DNA from: Vicinamibacteria bacterium | GTDB lineage: Bacteria; Acidobacteriota; Vicinamibacteria; Vicinamibacterales; UBA8438 | Assembly (NCBI GenBank): GCA_022820825.1 | Contig: JAJEEU010000063.1 | Span: forward strand, 1-39,119 | DNA length: 39,119 nucleotides | Direction: 5' to 3' | Part shown: piece by piece, positions 16,255-24,808 of the stretch | Layout of the letters: every line of letters starts with the position of its first letter | How positions within the stretch are numbered: the stretch's first letter is position 1 | Notes under the pieces: model-generated | What the model was told of the DNA's origin: nothing | The model's database searches: none | What the model saw: the letters and a program-made list of their open reading frames with translations, nothing else | Position numbers and translations under genes: made by a program

Positions 16255-19041
16255 GTGGCGAAGGGTGACTCCGACCCCGGGCTGTTCCGGCAGTCCGCCG
16301 TGGTGCCGGACTCGACGCCGGTCGAGTGCCTGGGGTTGACCTTCGACTCGGAGGAGGCGCGCCGCGAGTACTTCGTCGAGCGCCTGAAGGAGAAGCTCCC
16401 CGAGCTGCGGCAGCGGCCCGACTTCCCCGTGGCGGACGACGAGGACATCCTGCGGCTGTCCGATCCGCCGTACTACACCGCGTGCCCCAACCCGTTCCTG
16501 GCCGAGTTCGTCGAGCGCCACGGCCGGTCATACGACCCCGAAGAGCCGTATCACCGCGAGCCGTTCGCCGTCGACGTCAGCGCCGGCAAGACGGACCCGC
16601 TCTACCGGGCGCACGGCTACCACACCAAGGTGCCGCACTTGGCGATCGTCCCGTCCATCCTCCACTACACGCAGCCCGGCGATGTGGTCCTCGACGGCTT
16701 CTGCGGCTCGGGCATGACTGGGGTTGCCGCTCAATGGTGCGGCAAGGCGCCGCCGGCCTACCGCCGCGAGCTCGAACAGCGCTGGCAGGCGGAAGAACGC
16801 GATCCGCCGGCCTGGGGCGCCCGCCGCGTGGTCCTCGGCGACCTGTCGCCGGCCGCCACCTTCATCGCCGCCAACTACAACATCCCGTTCGACACCGGCG
16901 CGTTCCACGCCGCGGCCGCGCGACTCCTGGCGGAGGTCGAAGCCGAGGTCGGCTGGATGTACGAGACGCGCCACACCGATGGCCAAACCGGGCGCATCAA
17001 CTACACCGTTTGGAGCGAGGTGTTTTCCTGTCCCGACTGCGCGGGCGAGGTCGTATTCCTGGACGAGGCGCTCGACAAGGCTACCCATCGGACCCGGACC
17101 ATGTTCCCGTGTCCGCACTGCGCGGTGAAGCTCAAGAAGGACAATCTCGTACGGTCGCTAGAGACGCTATCCGACTCCGCGTCGGGCCAACCGTGGAAGC
17201 GGATTCGCCTCCGGCCCGTGCTGATCAACTATGTGGTGGGCGATGCCCGCTACGAGAAGGAACCCGACGCAGCCGATCTGCACGTGCTCGATCGCGTTGC
17301 CCAACTGCCGCTGCCACCAGAGATCCCGACAGACGCCTTTCCCATCGATGCGATGTACCACGGATCGCGGCTCGCGCCGAAGGGGTTCACGCACGTGCAC
17401 CACCTGTTCCTTCCCCGCGCCGCGCATGCGCTGGCGGAGATGTGGCGGCGCGCCGACGGGTGCGAGGACGTGCGGCTGCGGAACGCGCTGCTGTTCTTCG
17501 TCGAGCAGGCGATTTGGACGCTCTCCTTGCTGAACCGTTACCGTCCGACCGGCTATTCCCAGGTCAACCAGCACCTCACCGGCGTCTACTATGTGCCTTC
17601 CCAGAACTCGGAACTCAGTCCCTGGTATGTGCTTGGAGGCAAAGCCCACCGTCTCAAGAGCGCCTTTGAGGCGTCGACTCTTCACGCTGACGTCCCGATG
17701 ACCTCCATGATCTCGACCGGCGACTGCGGCAGCCACGCTCTCCCCGAAGACTCCGTCGACTACGTGTTCACCGATCCGCCCTTCGGCGAGAACATCTTCT
17801 ACGCCGACCTCAACTACGTCGTCGAGTCGTGGCACCGCGCGCGCACCCGCACCCAAACCGAGGCCATCGTCGACCGGCCCAAGGGCAAGGAGATCGCCGA
17901 CTACCAGCGCCTGATGCAGCGCTGCTTCGAGGCGTACCGCCGCGTCCTCAAGCCCGGCCGCTGGATCACCGTCGTGTTTCACAACTCCCGCAACGCCATC
18001 TGGAACGCCATTCAGGAGGCCATGCTCGCAGCCGGCTTCGTCGTCGCCGACGTCCGTACGCTCGACAAGCAGCAGGGCTCGTACCGACAGGTCACCAGCA
18101 CCGCCGTCAAGCAGGACCTAGTGATCTCCGCCTACAAGCCCAACGGCGGCCTGGAGGACCGCTTCCGCCTGCAGGCCGGCACCGAGGACGGCGCCTGGGA
18201 CTTCGTCCGCTCCCACCTGCGGCGCCTGCCCGTGTTCGTCGGCGCGGAGGGCCGCGCCGAGGTCATCTCCGAGCGCCAGAGCTACCTGCTCTTCGACCGC
18301 ATGGTAGCCTTCCACGTCCAGCGCGGCGTCACCGTTCCCCTCTCCGCCAACGAGTTCCACGCCGGACTCCGCCAACGCTTTTCCGAACGCGACGGCATGT
18401 TCTTCCTGCCCGAGCAGGTCGTCGAATACGACCCCCGACGGCTCGCCGCCAAGGAGCTCGTCCAGCTCGATCTCTTCGTCCGCGACGAGGAGACCGCCAT
18501 CCAGTGGTTGCGCCAGCAGCTCGAACGCAAGCCGCAGACCTTCCAGGAAATCCACCCGCAGTTCACCCGCGAACTCGCGGGCTGGCTGAAGCACGAGCGC
18601 ATGATCGACCTCTCCGAGTTCCTCGCCCAGAACTTCCTCCGCTACGACGGCCGCGGCGAGGTTCCCGGCCCCATCCACGCCTATCTGTCCACCAATTTCA
18701 AGGAACTCCGCAACCTGCCGAAGGACGACTACGCCCTCCGCGTCAAGGCTCAGGACCGCTGGTACGTCCCCCACCCCCACAAGGCGACCGACCTCGCCGA
18801 GATTCGCATCCGCGGCCTTCTCCGAGAGTTCGACGAGTACCGGGAGTCCCCGCAGCGCCGCCTGAAGCTGTTCCGCCTGGAAGCCGTCCGCGCCGGCTTC
18901 CGCCGCGCGTGGCAGGCCAAGGACTACGCCACCATCGTGGAGGTCGCTCGGAAGATCCCCGACAACGTGTTACACGAAGATCCGAAGCTGCTGATGTGGT
19001 ACGACCAAGCCACCACCCGCGCCACGCGCAACGGCGTATAG
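16255..19041 (+). CDS. pglXI: PglXI-type adenine-specific DNA methyltransferase of BREX
   Basis: The protein is about 928 aa. The SAM-binding motif is DGFCGSG at 147-153 and the catalytic motif is TDPPFGEN with D507-P-P-F510, the DPPY-type site of N6-adenine methyltransferases. Between them is a likely zinc ribbon with two CxxC pairs (C259, C262, C286, C289). The motif order places a long insert between SAM and catalytic motifs. In BREX this enzyme marks host DNA so that unmethylated phage DNA is recognised. The GTG at 16255 has AAGAG seven bases upstream; TTG at 16249 is a possible earlier start. Its stop is two bases before the next gene. The subtype name rests on locus context; a general DUF1156-like methyltransferase label would also fit. 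Confidence 0.85.
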   Translation: MAKGDSDPGLFRQSAVVPDSTPVECLGLTFDSEEARREYFVERLKEKLPELRQRPDFPVADDEDILRLSDPPYYTACPNPFLAEFVERHGRSYDPEEPYHREPFAVDVSAGKTDPLYRAHGYHTKVPHLAIVPSILHYTQPGDVVLDGFCGSGMTGVAAQWCGKAPPAYRRELEQRWQAEERDPPAWGARRVVLGDLSPAATFIAANYNIPFDTGAFHAAAARLLAEVEAEVGWMYETRHTDGQTGRINYTVWSEVFSCPDCAGEVVFLDEALDKATHRTRTMFPCPHCAVKLKKDNLVRSLETLSDSASGQPWKRIRLRPVLINYVVGDARYEKEPDAADLHVLDRVAQLPLPPEIPTDAFPIDAMYHGSRLAPKGFTHVHHLFLPRAAHALAEMWRRADGCEDVRLRNALLFFVEQAIWTLSLLNRYRPTGYSQVNQHLTGVYYVPSQNSELSPWYVLGGKAHRLKSAFEASTLHADVPMTSMISTGDCGSHALPEDSVDYVFTDPPFGENIFYADLNYVVESWHRARTRTQTEAIVDRPKGKEIADYQRLMQRCFEAYRRVLKPGRWITVVFHNSRNAIWNAIQEAMLAAGFVVADVRTLDKQQGSYRQVTSTAVKQDLVISAYKPNGGLEDRFRLQAGTEDGAWDFVRSHLRRLPVFVGAEGRAEVISERQSYLLFDRMVAFHVQRGVTVPLSANEFHAGLRQRFSERDGMFFLPEQVVEYDPRRLAAKELVQLDLFVRDEETAIQWLRQQLERKPQTFQEIHPQFTRELAGWLKHERMIDLSEFLAQNFLRYDGRGEVPGPIHAYLSTNFKELRNLPKDDYALRVKAQDRWYVPHPHKATDLAEIRIRGLLREFDEYRESPQRRLKLFRLEAVRAGFRRAWQAKDYATIVEVARKIPDNVLHEDPKLLMWYDQATTRATRNGV

Positions 19042-19043
19042 AC

Positions 19044-21062
19044 ATGGATGTAGCGATTTCGACGCTCACGCCCGCCGACGGTGATGCCGTCGATGAGTTG
19101 ATGAAGCGAGACAGCAGGACCCTTGGCTTCCTTCCACGCCAAGCGCTCGACGATCATATCCACAACGGCACTGTGCTCGGCGCCCGGACCCACGCTGGGC
19201 AGCTCGCCGGTTACCTCCTTTACGCGGCCAATCCCTCCCGCTTCCGCATCGTCCACCTCTGTGTGTCCGACGAATTCCGTAATCGCAGCATCGCGAGGCA
19301 GCTCGTCGACGAATTGAAGAAGAGCGCTACTACCCAAAAGGGCATAAGACTCCATTGTCGTCGGGATTATGCCGTCAACGAAATGTGGCGGACGCTGGGA
19401 TTTCTACCTCTGGGCGAGAAACCCAGCCGATCGCGCGCCGACCGTACCCTCACGTTGTGGTACCTCGACTTGACCCCGAACGATCGCCTGGGACTGTTTC
19501 GCGCCAAAGCGTCCGACGAGACCGTCGACATCGTCGTCGATTCTACAGTCTTCTTTGACCTTTATGACCCAGACAACGATACAACCAGGATCTCCAAGTC
19601 ATTGCTGTCGGATTTCATGGCGGATTCTGTTCGTGTCTTGCTGACGGACGAAATCTATTTGGAAATCGACAGAAACCAAGACCTAAAACAACGAGAACGA
19701 TCTCGTCAACATGTCCGTGGATTTCCAACTGTCGAGTACAATCCGCGATCTGTCGATCACTTTTCCGCCGTTTTGGCAATACTTCTTCCCGACCGCACGC
19801 GAAGCCAGAAGTCCGACATCCAACATCTCGCGAAAACCGCGGCATCGCAGGTGCAGACGTTCGTTACCAGGGACGAGAAACTCCTGAGGGAATCTGGGAC
19901 AATCGCCACCTTGACCGGACTACAGGTCGTGTCTCCCGCTGACGTTATCATCCGCCACCATGAGTTGTTGGAACGGCAATCCTACGGGCCAAGTCGAGTC
20001 GCGGGGGTCGATCTCGCGTGGCGTCGCTGGACCTACGACGATTCGCCAGGTTTCCCATTTGACTCGTTTCTGAACGATGGAGAACGTAAGGGCAGTTTCA
20101 AGACGAAGCTGAACCGGTTCCTTTCGGATCCCAAACTCTCTGTCGTGGAGATCTTGTGTCGGGAGAACGATGCCGTCGCCATTCGCGTGCTGGCTCGAGA
20201 TTCTGAGCGCGGACTCAAAGCGCCGATGGTCAGGATCGCTCGAACCGTGGACCGACGGCAATTCGGTCGATTCGTAGCCGCCGACATGCTTGCAAGAGCC
20301 GTGGAGGAGGATCTGTGCATGGTTCGGGTCGATTCCAAGTCCATGACTTCTGGTCTGGACCATGGCCTTTTGGAGACGGGGTTCACGAGGTGCGGTGACG
20401 ATTTTGTGAGGTTCAGTTTTTCGGCATGTTTCGACCGCATGACAACGCTGAAGAGGATTGGCGAACTGTCGCCATCGTCCCTGGACACATACCGCGATCT
20501 GACGGATCTGGACCTGGAAGGACATTGTTCGCCGCTGAGCCTTCGCGTGACCGACCAGACGTACTTCGTCGTGCCGGTACGTCCAGCCTATGCAATGAGC
20601 CTCTTCGACAGACGCCGGTCCGCGGACGATTTTTTCGGGGGCAAGCCTGAGGTCCTGCTGCGGTGGCAGAACGTATACTACCGTCGCAAGACTCATCAGC
20701 ATATCCTCAAGCCGCCCGCGCGGATTCTTTGGTACGCGAGTGGACAAGACAAGCAGGTCGTTGCCGTGTCTCGACTCGATGAAGTCGCGGTTGATACCCC
20801 CAAGGTCCTGTATCGACAGTTCCAGAAATTCGGGATATTGGAGTGGCCGGCTCTGTACAAGATGTGCAAGGGCGATCCGGACACGGAGATCATGGCGCTC
20901 GTATTCTCCCACACGTTCTCTTTTCGCGAACCGATATCACTGGACACCTTGAAGGAGATCTTCAACATGAACAAGGTTGGGCTGGCGCTGCAATCGCCGC
21001 AACGAATACCCACAGGCGTGTTCGATGAGATATTCCGATGTGGGTTTCCGAGGCTGTCATGA
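19044..21062 (+). CDS. GNAT-PIN-GNAT-like-PUA-like fusion protein inside the BREX operon
   Basis: This 672-aa protein combines several domains. Residues 1-142 form a GNAT acetyltransferase fold, with HLCVSDEFRNRSIARQLVDE in the acetyl-CoA region and NEMWRTLGF at 112-120. Residues 162-305 form a PIN nuclease with all four acidic positions visible: D166 in VVDSTVF, D202/E203 in TDEIYLEI, D258 in SDIQHLA and D277 in TRDEKLL. Residues 330-465 look like a second, divergent GNAT domain. Residues 555-642 (ILWYAS...VVAVSRLDEV...FSHTFSFREPISL) resemble a PUA/ASCH-like fold. Together these suggest an RNA-targeting protein; this is inference. The ATG is two bases after pglXI and the stop overlaps the ASCH gene, so it is part of the operon. 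Its AT-richer codons differ from its neighbours. It occupies the place of brxHII. Confidence 0.75.
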   Translation: MDVAISTLTPADGDAVDELMKRDSRTLGFLPRQALDDHIHNGTVLGARTHAGQLAGYLLYAANPSRFRIVHLCVSDEFRNRSIARQLVDELKKSATTQKGIRLHCRRDYAVNEMWRTLGFLPLGEKPSRSRADRTLTLWYLDLTPNDRLGLFRAKASDETVDIVVDSTVFFDLYDPDNDTTRISKSLLSDFMADSVRVLLTDEIYLEIDRNQDLKQRERSRQHVRGFPTVEYNPRSVDHFSAVLAILLPDRTRSQKSDIQHLAKTAASQVQTFVTRDEKLLRESGTIATLTGLQVVSPADVIIRHHELLERQSYGPSRVAGVDLAWRRWTYDDSPGFPFDSFLNDGERKGSFKTKLNRFLSDPKLSVVEILCRENDAVAIRVLARDSERGLKAPMVRIARTVDRRQFGRFVAADMLARAVEEDLCMVRVDSKSMTSGLDHGLLETGFTRCGDDFVRFSFSACFDRMTTLKRIGELSPSSLDTYRDLTDLDLEGHCSPLSLRVTDQTYFVVPVRPAYAMSLFDRRRSADDFFGGKPEVLLRWQNVYYRRKTHQHILKPPARILWYASGQDKQVVAVSRLDEVAVDTPKVLYRQFQKFGILEWPALYKMCKGDPDTEIMALVFSHTFSFREPISLDTLKEIFNMNKVGLALQSPQRIPTGVFDEIFRCGFPRLS

Positions 21063-21589
21063 TGACGAAACCGTTGCTGCTGTCGTTGAAACCGTGCTAC
21101 GCGGAGTTGGTTTTTCAAGGACTCAAGAAGGCGGAGCTGCGACGGCGTATCCCGTGTGTCGAGAATCGCGAGGTACTTATCTACGTGTCAAGTCCCGTGA
21201 GACGCCTTCGCGGCGGCTTTCGAGTGGAACACGTCTGGAGCGGATCTCCGGAAGAGGTGTGGAAGGAAGTGGAGACGATCGCACACGTCGAGAGACGTGA
21301 GTTTGACGCCTATTATGCTGGGCGTACCGTTGCGTACGCGTTGAGGATTTCCGAAGTGTGGGAGTACGACGAACCCGTTCACCTAGAAGCACTGAGAACG
21401 CGGTTGCCGGATTTCGTGGTTCCGCAGTCATGGCGATATGTCAAGTTGGACGAATCGCGGTATTTCCGGACGCTCGGACGGAGCCCGATTCGGCGGCGGA
21501 TCGATTCAGGCATGGGGGGTGGCGGAGACCGAGCGTTTAGGCCCCTGGGCGAACGTCGGCGCGCGGGCAAGGCTGGAGCGGCTGCATGA
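21059..21589 (+). CDS. ASCH-domain protein coupled to the GNAT-PIN fusion
   Basis: This 176-aa protein starts MMTKPLLLSLKPCYAELVF and contains GLKKAELR, an exact match to the GxKxxExR motif of ASCH domains. It continues with IYVSSPVRRL, YYAGRTVAYALRISEVWEY and VPQSWRYVKL, which complete the beta barrel. ASCH domains are PUA-related and bind or act on RNA or modified nucleotides. The ATG at 21059 overlaps the upstream stop in an ATGA junction, so the two proteins are made together. The last 30 or so residues, from about GRSPIRRR on, are low-complexity Gly/Arg and probably not native, suggesting the end was altered by the neighbouring rearrangement. Confidence 0.8.
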   Translation: MMTKPLLLSLKPCYAELVFQGLKKAELRRRIPCVENREVLIYVSSPVRRLRGGFRVEHVWSGSPEEVWKEVETIAHVERREFDAYYAGRTVAYALRISEVWEYDEPVHLEALRTRLPDFVVPQSWRYVKLDESRYFRTLGRSPIRRRIDSGMGGGGDRAFRPLGERRRAGKAGAAA

Positions 21590-21640
21590 GAACGGCGACT
21601 CATGCCGATTACCATGCAATGCCACGCCTGTGTCGAGCCT

Positions 21641-21694
21641 CTGGTCCGTCACGAACGACTTGATGACGACGCTGGCGTTGGCCGTCAGTATCAT
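21641..21694 (-). pseudogene. Relic of a FitB/VapC-type PIN toxin gene, first ~18 codons
   Basis: The start overlaps the stop of the FitA-like antitoxin gene in an ATGA junction, as in intact fitAB or vapBC pairs. The first codons read MILTANASVVIKSFVTDQ, the usual PIN toxin beginning, but the first catalytic aspartate appears as Asn and all similarity ends after about 18 residues. The frame then runs on without recognisable PIN sequence. The catalytic body of the toxin is therefore missing. Confidence 0.65.
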
Positions 21695-21927
21695 CGGTCG
21701 CGATCGAGGCGCAGCAGGATAGCGCTGTCGGTTTGGGGATCGCCGGCCGTCGCAGACGCCAGTTCGCGCGTCCGCTTCCGAAACCGGGCGATGAGGAGCC
21801 GACGATCTGCCGGCTCGGTCAACAGGCGCCGAATCTCATCTTCCAGTGAACGCCCGTTTTCGCGTGCCTGCGCCTTGAGGCGCGCGATCACGCGATCGTC
21901 GAGATTCCGGATGGTCAGAGTGCCCAT
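21691..21927 (-). CDS. FitA-type ribbon-helix-helix antitoxin, orphaned
   Basis: The 78-aa protein begins MGTLTIRNLDDRVIARLKAQ and continues with ARENGRSLEDEIRRLLTE, the ribbon-helix-helix DNA-binding fold of FitA/VapB antitoxins. The C-terminal 30 residues would normally wrap the PIN toxin. The toxin gene that should follow is reduced to a short relic, so the antitoxin may now act only as a DNA-binding protein or be decaying. It lies antisense within the BREX locus, between the ASCH gene and pglZ, and interrupts the otherwise continuous plus-strand operon. Confidence 0.85.
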   Translation of the reverse strand: MGTLTIRNLDDRVIARLKAQARENGRSLEDEIRRLLTEPADRRLLIARFRKRTRELASATAGDPQTDSAILLRLDRDR

Positions 21928-22025
21928 GCCGAAAATGTTCCCAGGATTCCAGCTAGTGAAGATGCTTGCATCGCGAGCGGTCTTTTGACAACCGAAACCG
22001 TCACCAAGATGAGGGGTGCTGGGAC

Positions 22026-24065
22026 GTGAACGGGCCGCGCACGCCGACGGAAACCGCGGCGGCGGGCTGGCGGGGCGAGATCCTGCGGGAGTTCACGTCC
22101 GGCGCCGCGCGCCTTACTGTCGTGGACGATCCAGACGGCCTGCTCGCGGAGGCGGGCATCGTTGAGGGGCTCCGGGCACGCGGCTTCGACGTGGTCTCGC
22201 TGGACGACCGCATCGCGTTCCGCTTCTTCTACGAATCGCGCTACCGCTCGCGCCGGGACCGCGGCGACATCGGAGATGTGGTCGCCGTGTGCACTACCGG
22301 AGAAGCGCAAGAGCACGCGGTCCCCTACGACGTATGGCTGGCGGGCCGCAAGTTGTCGTTCAGTCTCAGCGGCTTGTTCCCCAAGCTGAGCCTGCCTGTC
22401 GTCAGCGCGCTGGACCGCAGCGATCTCGACGCCCTGTATACGGCGCAGACGCAGGAGCCGCCCGCGCGGTCGCTCGGTGAATCGAGGACTCGGAGGTTCG
22501 TGCTCCGTCACGTATTCGGGATCACGCCCGAGACGATAGGGCAGGCGTCGGATCTGCTCCGCATCCTGCTGCGGCTCCACTACCGCAGACTGCGGCTGCC
22601 GGGGCACCTGGAAAACTATCTCGTCGGAACGCTTCGGCGGAAGCCCGTGTTCAGAATGTGGCCGCTGGCGCAAATCGTTCCGGACCGGGACGCATTCTTC
22701 GCGTTCCTGCAGGAACGGTGGCCGATCTTCCTGGACCGCCTGACGGCCGGCACGGGCGCGGTGCGGGAAACGCGACCGGGCTACGCGCTAGCGTTCTCGG
22801 GCCCGGCCGAGTTGCCGTTCGACCACCCCGACGTGCGAGTCTACGTCGACAATCTCTTTCTGGAAGGCGCCCTGCGGCCGGCGCCGCACCCGCGCGGACG
22901 CGAAGTTGCCGAGTCTTGGGCCCAGGCCGGCGTCGTGATCGACCCGCGGGCGGACCGCCGCCGCCGGCTCGATGGGCTGCTGAAGTCGATCGAGGCGTCG
23001 CTGCCGGGCGACGGGGCCCGGCACCACGAATGGCTGGCCTTCGCGCCGCGGTGGGCGCAGGTGAACGCGCTGGTCTTCGACCCGGAAGCGGCCGGTGCCG
23101 ACGAGGACGCACGGGCGCGGTATGAGCGCATCCGCGACATAATCGACGAGCGGTTCACCGCGTGGGCTCAGCAGCGCTTCGAGGCTTTGCATAATCTGCC
23201 ACCCTCGACACCGGTAATGATTCACCATGTTCCCCGGTCCTTGGCGCGGTGCGTGCACGAGTCGGGTGACCGCAAGGTCGCGCTGGTCGTGATGGACGGT
23301 CTCGCCCTCGACCAATGGGTGGCGGTCCGAGCGGTGCTTGCGGAGCAGCGTCCGGGGTTACGGTTTCGCGAAGACAGCCTGTTCGCCTGGATCCCCACGC
23401 TGACCACCGTCTCGCGGCAGGCCTGTTTCGCGGGGCGGCTGCCGCGGTACTTCCCGGCTAGCATCGACTCGACCGGCCGCGAACCGGTGGCGTGGAAGCG
23501 GTTCTGGGGCGACGAGGGGCTGGACGCGGTGCGGGTGGTCTACGCGAAGAACTTGCGCGAATCGTCGGACCTGGAGACGGTCATCAAACTCGTGTCTGGC
23601 CCCAGGGTTCGCGTGGCGGGACTGGTGGTCGATGCGGTGGATCGGATCATGCACGGCATGGAGCTGGGAAGCGCCGGAATGCACAATCAGGTCCGTCAGT
23701 GGACGCGCGGAGGCATGCTGGTCTCGCTGCTCGACACCCTCTTCGACCGGGGATTCGAGGTCTTCCTGACCTCGGACCACGGAAACGTCGAGACCACGGG
23801 GTGCGGCGCGCCCCAGGAGGGTTCGGTCGCCGACCTGCCGGGACGACGTGTGCGCGTCTTCTCGGATCCGGGTCTGCGGGCACGCGTCGCGAAGCGGTTT
23901 CCCGGTGCGCTGGAGTGGCCCGCGAGCGGGTTGCCCGAGGACTACCTGGCCCTGCTGGCCCCCGCGCGCCGGTCGTTCGTGCGCGAGTCGGAGCGGCCGG
24001 TGGCCCACGGGGGCGTCACGCTGGAGGAAGTCGTCGTCCCCTTCGTCGCGATCGGGCAGAAGTGA
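22026..24065 (+). CDS. pglZ: PglZ, BREX alkaline-phosphatase-like protein
   Basis: The 679-aa protein carries the PglZ domain in its C-terminal half. The metal-binding VALVVMDGLALDQW has D424. TTVSRQACFAGRLPRYFP starts at T460 and supplies the nucleophile region. TSDHGNVE (D584, H585) supplies the second metal site, and the last residues (HGGVTLEEVVVPFV) are typical of the alkaline phosphatase superfamily. PglZ is essential in BREX and is thought to act with BrxC and the methyltransferase; recent work links PglZ proteins to metal-dependent hydrolase activity. The GTG at 22026 follows GAGGGG at a suitable distance; an upstream TTG at 21966 adds residues that look unconserved. Because the FitA gene lies antisense upstream, pglZ may need its own promoter. 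Confidence 0.92.
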   Translation: MNGPRTPTETAAAGWRGEILREFTSGAARLTVVDDPDGLLAEAGIVEGLRARGFDVVSLDDRIAFRFFYESRYRSRRDRGDIGDVVAVCTTGEAQEHAVPYDVWLAGRKLSFSLSGLFPKLSLPVVSALDRSDLDALYTAQTQEPPARSLGESRTRRFVLRHVFGITPETIGQASDLLRILLRLHYRRLRLPGHLENYLVGTLRRKPVFRMWPLAQIVPDRDAFFAFLQERWPIFLDRLTAGTGAVRETRPGYALAFSGPAELPFDHPDVRVYVDNLFLEGALRPAPHPRGREVAESWAQAGVVIDPRADRRRRLDGLLKSIEASLPGDGARHHEWLAFAPRWAQVNALVFDPEAAGADEDARARYERIRDIIDERFTAWAQQRFEALHNLPPSTPVMIHHVPRSLARCVHESGDRKVALVVMDGLALDQWVAVRAVLAEQRPGLRFREDSLFAWIPTLTTVSRQACFAGRLPRYFPASIDSTGREPVAWKRFWGDEGLDAVRVVYAKNLRESSDLETVIKLVSGPRVRVAGLVVDAVDRIMHGMELGSAGMHNQVRQWTRGGMLVSLLDTLFDRGFEVFLTSDHGNVETTGCGAPQEGSVADLPGRRVRVFSDPGLRARVAKRFPGALEWPASGLPEDYLALLAPARRSFVRESERPVAHGGVTLEEVVVPFVAIGQK

Positions 24066-24808
24066 TGCCTGGCGGGGCGCGCCGCATCATCGGTTTCGAC
24101 CGGAAGGTCAGCCTGCGCTGGCTGGACGCGACGGCCGAGTGGACCGCGCAGGGACTCGCCGCGCCCGTGATCCGGGGACAACTCGAACGACTCCTCGACG
24201 GACAGGTCGCCGGCGGAGGCCCCCACAGCGCCCGCGGCAAGACGATGACCGTGCTGCTGCACGTCTGGGCGGCCGTGCCCGATGCGGCCACACCGCTCCG
24301 CGACGAGGGACTTGCTCTGCTTCTGGGCCGCGGTGGTCGCGAGCGCTTGCCGTTGCACTGGGGCATGTGCCTCGCGACCTATCCGTTATTTCGTGAAGTG
24401 GCGGCGACGACCGGTCAACTGCTGGCGCTTCAGGGGGAGGCGGCGCTGGCACAGGTCGTGCGGCGCGTTGCGGAGTCTTGGGGAGAGCGGAGCACGCTGA
24501 CGCGCGCGGTGCAACGGGTTGTCCGCTCGTTCGTCGATTGGGGCGTCCTCACGGAGACAAGCCGCAAGGGTATCTTCCTTCCTGCAGCGCGAGTCGCCGT
24601 CCTCAGCGGCGACGGTATTGGCGCCTGGTTGCTGGAAGCTGACCTCCTGGGCAGCGGGCGGCGCGAATACCCGTTGCGCGGCCTGATCGGTGCGCCTTCC
24701 GTCTTTCCGTTCGATATGGCGCTCTCCGTTCGCGACGTGGTCGGCAACCCGAGGCTGGAAATTTGCCGCGAGGGACTCGACGAAGACATGGTGATCCTCA
24801 AGGGATGA
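24065..24808 (+). CDS. BREX protein at the brxA position
   Basis: This 247-aa protein starts at an ATG overlapping the pglZ stop by one base (TGATG), so it is translationally coupled to pglZ. Segments such as RIIGFDRKVSLRWLDATAEW, LTRAVQRVVRSFVDWGVL and GRREYPLRGLIGAPSVFPFD suggest a mostly helical protein with a winged-helix-like centre. In type 3 BREX the gene after pglZ is brxA, a small DNA-binding protein, and size and place fit. I do not see a clear DUF1819 signature, so the name brxA is not assigned. Its last 11 bases overlap the end of the convergent lipoprotein gene. Confidence 0.6.
   Translation: MPGGARRIIGFDRKVSLRWLDATAEWTAQGLAAPVIRGQLERLLDGQVAGGGPHSARGKTMTVLLHVWAAVPDAATPLRDEGLALLLGRGGRERLPLHWGMCLATYPLFREVAATTGQLLALQGEAALAQVVRRVAESWGERSTLTRAVQRVVRSFVDWGVLTETSRKGIFLPAARVAVLSGDGIGAWLLEADLLGSGRREYPLRGLIGAPSVFPFDMALSVRDVVGNPRLEICREGLDEDMVILKG

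Larger units (their letters stand above)
11305..24808 (+). other. BREX type 3-like defence locus with brxHII replaced
   Basis: The gene order is brxF, brxC, Uma2, pglXI, GNAT-PIN fusion, ASCH protein, antisense FitA antitoxin with toxin relic, pglZ, brxA-position gene. Published type 3 BREX loci run brxF, brxC, pglXI, brxHII, pglZ, brxA. The core order is therefore kept, with the helicase absent and accessory genes in two places. BREX systems methylate host DNA and block replication of unmethylated phage DNA. Confidence 0.85.

Noticed and set aside
17829-19043. The GNAT-PIN frame stays open 1.2 kb upstream into pglXI, suggesting a 1077-aa protein
   Set aside because: The upstream part is Arg/Pro-rich shadow of pglXI; the GNAT fold begins at the ATG two bases after the pglXI stop.
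21438-21722. A 94-codon plus-strand frame over the FitB relic
   Set aside because: It overlaps the ASCH gene and the antisense relic, has no ribosome site and shows no recognisable domain.
21985-21990. Perfect TTGACA upstream of pglZ as a promoter
   Set aside because: No acceptable -10 lies 15-19 bases downstream, so a lone hexamer is weak evidence.
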